Source: an uncultured Paracoccaceae bacterium (GTDB lineage: Bacteria > Pseudomonadota > Alphaproteobacteria > Rhodobacterales > Rhodobacteraceae). Taken from it: DNA of 64,000 nucleotides. The stretch is taken from contig CATOSU010000001.1 of the NCBI GenBank assembly GCA_951812615.1, positions 992,001-1,056,000 on the forward strand, written 5' to 3'. Numbering within the stretch: position 1 is the first letter of the stretch; each line of letters opens with the position of its first letter. The position numbers were made by a program, and so were the translations under genes. This document shows, piece after piece, positions 58,006-64,000 of this stretch. The notes beneath the pieces are model-generated. The model was not told the origin of the DNA. It ran no database searches and worked only from the letters and a program-made list of their open reading frames with translations.

Positions 58006-59067
58006 TCACAGCGCACCGGACAGCCCCAGAAAGCGGGCAAAATCCTCGACCCCCACATTGCCGCCCGTGGCATAGATCAGCACGGTCCGCCCGCCGGTCG
58101 GTACCGCCTGATCCATCGCCGCCGCCAGCGCCACGGCACCCGAGGGCTCCAGCACCAGCTTCAGCCGCTCGAAAGCAAACCGCATCGCCGCCCGCACCGC
58201 ATCATCGCTGACCGTCACGCCCTCGACCCCGGCTGCGCGGGCCGCGGCAAAAGGCGCCGCCCCGGGCTGGGTTGCCTGCAGCGCATCGCAGATCGTCGGC
58301 AACCCGCTGGCCACGCGCTGGATCTCTCCATCGGCCAGCGACGCGCCCATCGCGTCATAACCCTCCGGCTCAACCGCCAGGACCCGCGTGCCCGGGCTGT
58401 CATAGTGAAACGCCAGCGACACGCCGCCCAGCAGCCCGCCGCCGCCCACCGGGCAGATCGCCAGATCCGCATGCGCCCCGGCCCGGTCCAGCTGCTCCAG
58501 CGCCTCCAGCCCGGCCCCGGCCTGACCGGCGACGATGTCGGGATCGTCGAACGGGTGCAACAGCACCAGCCCCTCATCCCGGGCCAGCGCCTGCGCCAGC
58601 GCGCTGGCAGCTTCCTCGCGCGGGCGCGCGCCATGGTCCGATGCCACCACACGGGCGCCGAAGCCCTCGGTCGCCTGCCGCTTGGTCACCGGCGCGTCGA
58701 CCGGCATGACGATGGTCACCGGCACGCCCTGCGCGCGCCCCGCCGCGGCCAGGCCTTGCGCGAAATTGCCCGACGAATAGGCCACCACACCGCGGCTGCG
58801 TTCGGCCGCGGTGAGCTGCATCAGCCGCCAGTACGCGCCGCGGATCTTGAACGACCCGGCCCATTGCAGGCTTTCCGGTTTCACGAATACCCGCGCCGCG
58901 CCGATCTCCCGCGCCAGCGACTCGCTTTCAAGCAGCGGCGTGCGCTGGGTCGCCCGCGACGTCGCCGTAAAGGCGGCATGCAGCGCCGCCCGGTCCGGAA
59001 CCGCCACGCCGCCCGAACCGCCGGGCAGCACCCGCAAACCGGACCGGTCTGAAACGTCCTGTGTCAT
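58006..59067 (-). CDS. Threonine/serine dehydratase-like PLP enzyme
   Basis: A 353-residue fold-type II PLP enzyme. PESLQWAGSFKIRGAYWRLM has the Schiff-base lysine (Lys74), SSGNFAQGLAAAGRAQGVPV the SxGN asparagine loop, and ICPVGGGGLLGGVSLAFHYD the phosphate-binding Gly loop. It lacks a C-terminal ACT domain, so it is the catabolic, unregulated type. Likely reactions are dehydration of threonine or serine; racemase activity is possible in this family. It is followed by the hairpin cluster. Confidence 0.88.
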   Translation of the reverse strand: MTQDVSDRSGLRVLPGGSGGVAVPDRAALHAAFTATSRATQRTPLLESESLAREIGAARVFVKPESLQWAGSFKIRGAYWRLMQLTAAERSRGVVAYSSGNFAQGLAAAGRAQGVPVTIVMPVDAPVTKRQATEGFGARVVASDHGARPREEAASALAQALARDEGLVLLHPFDDPDIVAGQAGAGLEALEQLDRAGAHADLAICPVGGGGLLGGVSLAFHYDSPGTRVLAVEPEGYDAMGASLADGEIQRVASGLPTICDALQATQPGAAPFAAARAAGVEGVTVSDDAVRAAMRFAFERLKLVLEPSGAVALAAAMDQAVPTGGRTVLIYATGGNVGVEDFARFLGLSGAL

Positions 59068-59182
59068 TGCCTTCCAATGCTTTTCGGGGGCCGCTTCCGG
59101 CCCGTGCCGACCGCGACGTTAGTCGCGGACCACCGGCTTTACTATCCGGAAATCGACAGGTTGGCGCTGCGGAACGCCCCGT

Positions 59183-60463
59183 TCAGCCCGCAAGCCCGGC
59201 CACGCTCTGTGCCCCGGTCGTCACCGGCCTGCGCGTCGACAGGAACCGCTGCGCTTCTGCGCCCTGCCCCGACCGCAGCAGCGCTGCCGACATTGCCATT
59301 TCCAACAGGTCGCGCTGGGTCCGGCTGCCGCCGATGCGCTCATGTTCGGACATCACGACCGCAAAATGGCGCACCGCCTCGGTCCAGGCCCCGCGCGCAA
59401 AGGCACCGAAACCTTCGGCCAGATCCCGCACGAGATGGGCCGCCGGCCCCTTTGCGTCATGTACGATACGCTCCAGCGCTGCACCGTCGCCGGCCATCGC
59501 ATGGGCCAGCGCCGCGTGCACGTCGGCAAACGCAATCCCCGGCCGCGCAAACCGCTCCGCCGCGTAGGTGCTGACCCGGGTCCAGTAGTCCCCGGGCACG
59601 TCCACCCCGCGCAGTTCGGCCCGCGCCAGCAATGCGGCCACGTCACTCAGGATGTTCAGCGGCGGGCCGCGCGACACATCCGGGGCAATGTCGCGGTCGA
59701 TCACGGCCCACATGGTCTCCAGATCCCCTGTTTCCAGCGACCACAGGCCAAGGTGCCACGACAGGTGACAATGCATCTGGGCGCTGCGGTCCAGACCGGC
59801 CTGATACCCGCTCAGATAGGCCAGCCCGGCGGCGGTTTCCCCACATTCATACAAAAGGTGCGATTTCACGTGCACGCCATGCGCCGCCGATGGCCGGATC
59901 TCCAGCGACCGGTCAATGCTGCGCCGCGCGGCCTCCAGCTGTCCCACTTCCAGCTGGGCGAAGGCCAGCATCGACAGGAACCACCAGTCGTCGCCGTAGG
60001 CCCGGGCCAGCGTTGCGGCATAGGCCAGTTGTTCGGCCTCGCGCCCGCGCTGGCCGCTGAAACCGATCAGGCCGAAAACTCCCATACAGGTCTGCGCCAG
60101 CAGCACATCGCGCGGATATTCGGCCACGTGGGCGCGGATTTTGGGATAGGCCTGTGTCCCCTTGCCTTCCAGCATCAGCCCCAGCGCGTCGATGGCCGCG
60201 GCCTCCTGCGTCGTGGCCTTCGGCGCCAGCGCCCGCGCCCGTTCCAGCGGAGCGCGGATTTCGCCGCCCTTGCCCAGCCCCTGCTTGGCGCGGGCCAAGG
60301 CCAGATGCGCCAGCGCAAAGCCCTCGTCGGCCTCGATCGCCTCGGCCAGCGCCTCTTCAACCCCGGCGTCGCCGCCAATGAACAGATCCAGACCGCGGAC
60401 ATAGGCATCTCGCGCGCATGCATTGCCGGTACTCACCGGGTTGCCATATCGGTCCTGAAGCAT
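59183..60463 (-). CDS. TPR-repeat protein (TTC38-like)
   Basis: A 426-residue soluble helical-repeat protein. It starts MLQDRYGNPVSTGNACARDA, then shows repeats such as EADEGFALAHLALARAKQGL, WWFLSMLAFAQLEVGQLEAA and GAWTEAVRHFAVVMSEHERI. The layout resembles the tetratricopeptide repeat protein 38 family, found across bacteria and animals with no clear enzymatic role. The longer upstream frame is an artefact. It is transcribed toward the dehydratase gene and stands apart from the TetR unit. Confidence 0.82.
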   Translation of the reverse strand: MLQDRYGNPVSTGNACARDAYVRGLDLFIGGDAGVEEALAEAIEADEGFALAHLALARAKQGLGKGGEIRAPLERARALAPKATTQEAAAIDALGLMLEGKGTQAYPKIRAHVAEYPRDVLLAQTCMGVFGLIGFSGQRGREAEQLAYAATLARAYGDDWWFLSMLAFAQLEVGQLEAARRSIDRSLEIRPSAAHGVHVKSHLLYECGETAAGLAYLSGYQAGLDRSAQMHCHLSWHLGLWSLETGDLETMWAVIDRDIAPDVSRGPPLNILSDVAALLARAELRGVDVPGDYWTRVSTYAAERFARPGIAFADVHAALAHAMAGDGAALERIVHDAKGPAAHLVRDLAEGFGAFARGAWTEAVRHFAVVMSEHERIGGSRTQRDLLEMAMSAALLRSGQGAEAQRFLSTRRPVTTGAQSVAGLAG

Positions 60464-60583
60464 GGCCCGTTCCTTCCCTGTCTGCTGATCCTGCCGCCCC
60501 GCTACGGGACCGTGCCGGCAACCTAGACCGGACAAAACAAAACCGCGACCGATTTGGCAAACCGGCCGCCGCGCGCCCGGGGA

Positions 60584-61168
60584 TCACCGCCGGGCCAGCC
60601 CGTCCCCGACAAGGTGGCCCAGCGTGCGCACGCTGCGTTCGAAATCTTCGTGGTTGCCGGCGGTCATCATCAGGTTCTTGACCGAGGCAAGGCAGATCCG
60701 GGCCACCTCGTCTGCCGGTGCCGGCAGCGTCACGCGCCCCGCCTGCACCCCTGCATCCAGCCATTTCGCCAGAATCCCGCCCAGCCGGGCCTCCCCGGCC
60801 TCGGCAATATCCGTCGCGTTCGTGCTCTTGGTGTCCAACAGCTCGTGCCCGTGGGGCGAGGTCAGCATGGTTTCCACGATCTCCCCCGATTTGGCGAGTA
60901 GGGCGCCTCCCAGAACGTCGCCCACCGGTCCCGATACAGCGAGCGCGGCTTCGAAATTCACCGCGGCCTCGTCATAGTAGAACTGGGCCAGCGACCGGAA
61001 GATATCTTCCTTGTTGCGATAGTGAAGATACAGCGCCGGCCTCGAAATCCCTGCGCCGCGGGCGATGTCATTCATGGATGTCTTTCGGAACCCATAGGCG
61101 GCAAACGCCGCCCAGGCCGAGTTGAGAATGAGCTTTTGCCGCTCGTCCGGTTCACCGCCGTCCTTCAT
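60584..61168 (-). CDS. TetR/AcrR family regulator
   Basis: A 194-residue repressor. The N-terminal HTH region reads ILNSAWAAFAAYGFRKTSMN, DIARGAGISRPALYLHYRNK; the C-terminal ligand domain contains VARICLASVKNLMMTAGNHE. The ATG at 61168 is chosen; the upstream extension begins with a TTG inside the operator. It is divergent from the molybdenum hydroxylase genes and faces the inverted repeats at 61195-61236, so it probably represses them. Confidence 0.88.
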   Translation of the reverse strand: MKDGGEPDERQKLILNSAWAAFAAYGFRKTSMNDIARGAGISRPALYLHYRNKEDIFRSLAQFYYDEAAVNFEAALAVSGPVGDVLGGALLAKSGEIVETMLTSPHGHELLDTKSTNATDIAEAGEARLGGILAKWLDAGVQAGRVTLPAPADEVARICLASVKNLMMTAGNHEDFERSVRTLGHLVGDGLARR

Positions 61169-61194
61169 GACGCCATCGCTGACATGATTTTCGA

Positions 61195-61236
61195 ATTCTG
61201 TCAATTGACATACTGACAGAATGACATATTTATGTC
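61195..61236 (+). promoter_or_regulatory. Operator and promoter for the molybdenum hydroxylase genes
   Basis: ATTCTGTCA (61195-61203) and TGACAGAAT (61214-61222) form a perfect 9-base inverted repeat with 10-base spacing, and TTGACA (61205-61210) in its centre with TATTTA (61227-61232) 16 bases on looks like a sigma-70 promoter. A smaller palindrome GACATA/TATGTC (61223-61236) covers the -10. A TetR repressor bound here would block RNA polymerase. A transcript would begin near 61239, before the 61264 ATG. Confidence 0.75.
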
Positions 61237-61263
61237 CATAACGTCAGTGAAAAGGAGGGAGCC

Positions 61264-61728
61264 ATGGCCACGCAACTCAGGATCAACGGCGAAACGCATC
61301 AGGTCGATCTGCCGGACGATGTTCCGCTGCTCTGGGTCCTGCGGGACGAAATCGGTCTGACCGGGACCAAATTCGGCTGTGGCGTGGCCGCCTGCGGCGC
61401 CTGCACCGTCCATATCGACGGTGAAGCGGTGCGCAGCTGTCAGGTCGCGCTGTCGGATGTCTGGGGCGACGTGACCACCATCGAGGGTCTCGGCACGCCG
61501 GACGCCATGGCCAGAATCCAGCAGGCATGGGTCGAACAGCAGGTCGCGCAATGCGGGTATTGCCAGTCCGGCCAGATCATGCAGGCCGCCGCCCTTCTGG
61601 CCGAAACGCCCGACCCCACCGACGCCGAGATCGACGAGGCCATGGCAGGCAACCTCTGCCGGTGCGGCACCTACCCGCGTATCCGCGCCGCCATCCACAG
61701 CGCCTCGCGCAAGATGCAGGAGGCCTGA
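61264..61728 (+). CDS. iorA: Isoquinoline 1-oxidoreductase-type (2Fe-2S) subunit
   Basis: A 154-residue small subunit of a xanthine-dehydrogenase-family molybdenum hydroxylase, carrying two 2Fe-2S clusters. [20 protein letters not shown] is the plant-ferredoxin-type cluster, and [20 protein letters not shown] with [15 protein letters not shown] the second. AGGAGGGA lies just before the ATG. It is 4 bases before the large subunit. The gene name follows the family; the real substrate (isoquinoline, aldehyde or other) is unknown. Confidence 0.86.
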   Translation: MATQLRINGETHQVDLPDDVPLLWVLRDEIGLTGTKFGCGVAACGACTVHIDGEAVRSCQVALSDVWGDVTTIEGLGTPDAMARIQQAWVEQQVAQCGYCQSGQIMQAAALLAETPDPTDAEIDEAMAGNLCRCGTYPRIRAAIHSASRKMQEA

Positions 61729-61732
61729 GCCC

Positions 61733-63973
61733 ATGTCTCGTATCGGAACGATTGCCCGCCGCTCATTCCTTGTCGGGTCCGCCGCGATCGTCGGCGGGGT
61801 CGCCTTTGGCGTCTACAAGATGAACCAGCCCGACAGGAACCCGCTGACCGCGGGCCCGGGCGAGGCCGCGCTGAACCCCTTCGTTTTCATCGACCAGAAC
61901 GGCGTCACGATCATCACGCCGCGCGCGGAAATGGGTCAGGGCGTGCAGACCACGCTCGCGGCGCTGGCGGCCGAGGAACTGGATATCGACTGGCAGGACG
62001 TGCGCGTCCTGCATGGCCCGCCGGCCGCAGCCTATTACAACAGCGCCCTTTTGGGGACCGCCCTGCCGTTCAAGGAATACGCCAGATCCGATTTCCTGCG
62101 CGGCGTTTCCGGGCAGGTCGACAAGACCGCGAAACTGCTGGGACTTCAGATCACCGGCGGATCCACGTCCATGAAGGACGGGTTCGACCGCCTGCGCATG
62201 GCCGGGGCCAGCGCGCGCGAAACCCTGATCCGTGCGGCCTCGGACAGGCTGGGCATCGCCGCTGACAAACTGCGCACCGAAAGCGGCGCGGTGATCGCCC
62301 CGGACGGCACAGTGCTGCGCTACGCGGAACTGGCCGAACGCGCGGCAGAAACCGAGGTTCCGCAACCGCCGCTGCGCGACCCCTCCACATGGCGCTACAT
62401 AGGCAAATCCATGCCGCGGCTCGATCAGGCGGCAAAGGTCACGGGCACCGCGGAATTCGGCATCGACGTGCGCCGCGACGGCATGAAATTCGCCACTGTC
62501 CGCATGAACCCCAGACTTGGCGGCGGCATGAAGCGGTTCGACCCGGCCCCTGCGCTGGACCTGCCGGGTGTCGAGAAGGTCATCGATCTGGGCCACGGCA
62601 TTGCCGTCATTGCCAGCAACACATGGCTGGCTTTTCAGGGGGCCGAAGCGGTGACAATCGACTGGGACAATGCCCCCGACCCGGCGGAACAGGATGCGAT
62701 CTGGGCCGGGATCGAGGCCGGCTTTGACACCCGCCCGAACTCGAAACTGCGCAATGACGGCGATGTCGACGCGCCGGTGCCTGGTGCCACCGAGTTGACA
62801 GCAGAATACCGCGTGCCCTTCCTCGCCCATGCCACGATGGAACCGATGAACGCGACCGCGCTATATACCGGCGACGGGCTGGAGCTGTGGTGCGGCGCGC
62901 AAATCCCCACGCTGGCACGAGATAATTGCGCGGCGGCACTCGGGCTCGACCCTGCGCAGGTCCGCCTGACAACCACGTTTCTCGGCGGTGGGTTTGGCCG
63001 GCGACTGGAGGTCGATTTCGCCGTCTATGCCGCCCTGATCGCCCGGGAAATGCCGGGGACACCGGTGCAGGTCACGTGGACCCGCGAAGAGGACATGCGC
63101 CACGATTTCTATCGCCCCGCTGCCATCGGCCGGTTCCGCGGCGCGGTAAAGGACGGACAGGCGGTGATGATGGACGGGGCCATCGCCGGGTTTCCGCTGG
63201 CCGCGCAGGTAGCGAAACGCTGGCTTGGGGTTCCCTTCGCCGGACCGGACAAGGTGCATGTCGAAGGCGCGTTCGACCAGCCCTACGCCATCCCGAACTA
63301 TCGCATCGCCGGATATCAGACAGACACCGAAATCCCGCTCGGCAACTGGCGTTCGGTCGGGGCCAGCGTCAACGGGTTCCTGCATGACAGTTTCATCGAC
63401 GAACTGGCCCACGCCGCCGGGCGCGACCCGCTGGACTTCCGGCTGGACCTGATGCGCGGGGAACACGCGCCCAGTGCCGGCTGTCTCGAAGCCGTGCGCG
63501 ACATGTCCGGCTGGACCGGCCGGACACCGGACGGCATCGGGCGTGGCGTGGCCTTCACCTACAGCTTCGGCACACCCGCCGCGCAGGTTATCGAGGTGGC
63601 TGACGAAGACGGGGGCATCCGCATCCGCCGGGCGTGGATCGCCTGCGACGTGGGGCTGGCGCTGGATCCTGCGATTGTCGAGGCACAGATGTTCGGTGGC
63701 ATGATGTACGGCCTCTCGGCTGCCTGTTTTGGCGAGATCACCTTTGCCGGCGGCGAGGTCGAGCAGTCCAATTTCCCGGACTATGACGCCCTGCGTATGC
63801 ACACAGCACCGAAAACCGAGGTCACCATTCTGGAAACCGCGGAGCATCTCAGCGGGGCCGGCGAACCCGGAACGCCGCCCTCCATGCCGGCGCTGGCAAA
63901 TGCGCTGTTCGACCTGACCGGCACCCGCGCCCGCGAACTACCGCTGATGCACCGCTTCGACCTGCTGGTCTGA
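61733..63973 (+). CDS. iorB: Isoquinoline 1-oxidoreductase-type molybdopterin subunit
   Basis: A 746-residue molybdopterin-binding subunit. The N-terminus has a twin-arginine signal (SRIGTIARRSFLVGSAAIVG), so the folded enzyme is exported to the periplasm with its small partner. GQGVQTTLAALAAEELDIDW, GGGFGRRLEVDFAVYAALIA and SGAGEPGTPPSMPALANALF (with the active-site Glu near the C-terminus) are hallmarks of the IorB group. No FAD subunit is encoded, as expected for this group, which usually pairs with a cytochrome. The gene ends 27 bases before the window edge. Confidence 0.88.
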   Translation: MSRIGTIARRSFLVGSAAIVGGVAFGVYKMNQPDRNPLTAGPGEAALNPFVFIDQNGVTIITPRAEMGQGVQTTLAALAAEELDIDWQDVRVLHGPPAAAYYNSALLGTALPFKEYARSDFLRGVSGQVDKTAKLLGLQITGGSTSMKDGFDRLRMAGASARETLIRAASDRLGIAADKLRTESGAVIAPDGTVLRYAELAERAAETEVPQPPLRDPSTWRYIGKSMPRLDQAAKVTGTAEFGIDVRRDGMKFATVRMNPRLGGGMKRFDPAPALDLPGVEKVIDLGHGIAVIASNTWLAFQGAEAVTIDWDNAPDPAEQDAIWAGIEAGFDTRPNSKLRNDGDVDAPVPGATELTAEYRVPFLAHATMEPMNATALYTGDGLELWCGAQIPTLARDNCAAALGLDPAQVRLTTTFLGGGFGRRLEVDFAVYAALIAREMPGTPVQVTWTREEDMRHDFYRPAAIGRFRGAVKDGQAVMMDGAIAGFPLAAQVAKRWLGVPFAGPDKVHVEGAFDQPYAIPNYRIAGYQTDTEIPLGNWRSVGASVNGFLHDSFIDELAHAAGRDPLDFRLDLMRGEHAPSAGCLEAVRDMSGWTGRTPDGIGRGVAFTYSFGTPAAQVIEVADEDGGIRIRRAWIACDVGLALDPAIVEAQMFGGMMYGLSAACFGEITFAGGEVEQSNFPDYDALRMHTAPKTEVTILETAEHLSGAGEPGTPPSMPALANALFDLTGTRARELPLMHRFDLLV

Positions 63974-64000
63974 CCGGCCTTAACCCGGGCCGGGCCCGTT

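Noticed and set aside
61169-61204. A TTG start 12 codons upstream of the TetR gene ATG.
   Set aside because: It lies inside the operator; the ATG at 61168 is the better start.

Overview
The window is high-GC alphaproteobacterial DNA, almost certainly from the Rhodobacterales (Rhodobacteraceae/Roseobacteraceae group). The evidence is a complex I (nuo) operon interspersed with small proteins typical of that order (DUF5333, DUF5337, a carboxymuconolactone-decarboxylase-like protein, a NuoE with a helix-hairpin-helix tail), a propionyl-CoA carboxylase locus with a PccR/ScfR-type regulator, an SspB-alpha-like ClpX adaptor and RTX secretion. I see no rRNA, tRNA, CRISPR array or insertion sequence.

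1-18,705 (minus strand): respiratory complex I operon in the order nuoA-B-C-D-E-F-G-H-I-J-K-L (nuoL truncated by the window edge). Genes are tightly packed, often with TGATG, ATGA or TAGTG overlaps. About sixteen non-nuo genes lie between them. They include a duplicated helix-hairpin-helix module beside nuoE, a methyltransferase/DUF3291/MAPEG cassette between nuoF and nuoG, and a truncated second nuoK next to the intact one. Two twin-palindrome elements sit in the nuoI-nuoK part.

18,850-34,172: a VOC protein, then an exopolysaccharide locus. It has a Wzc/ExoP-type autokinase, a polymerase-like membrane protein, a secreted clan-A glycoside hydrolase, a pyruvyl transferase, three glycosyltransferases and a priming sugar transferase. 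Next to these is a compact non-ribosomal-peptide-synthetase-like protein (condensation - carrier - thioesterase, no adenylation domain, cysteine in place of serine in the thioesterase) with its own phosphopantetheinyl transferase. This is the most unusual part of the window.

34,216-38,068: housekeeping genes (SspB-like adaptor, endonuclease/exonuclease/phosphatase-family protein, DjlA-like co-chaperone, GNAT and VOC proteins, a MAPEG protein).

38,187-54,654: the methylmalonyl-CoA pathway. Methylmalonyl-CoA mutase, PccA and PccB convert propionyl-CoA to succinyl-CoA (the epimerase is not here). Small conserved proteins and lipoproteins lie between them. A PccR-like regulator lies further on, and TTTGCAAA-type boxes occur in front of pccB, in front of pccR and in a lysR/yciI intergenic region. 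A serralysin-like RTX metalloprotease and a Bcr/CflA-type exporter are embedded here.

54,703-64,000: YdcH-like and hemerythrin proteins, a GMC (choline dehydrogenase-like) oxidoreductase, a GST, a threonine-dehydratase-like PLP enzyme, a TPR protein, and a TetR regulator divergent from a two-subunit isoquinoline-1-oxidoreductase-type molybdenum hydroxylase, with a clear operator/promoter between them.
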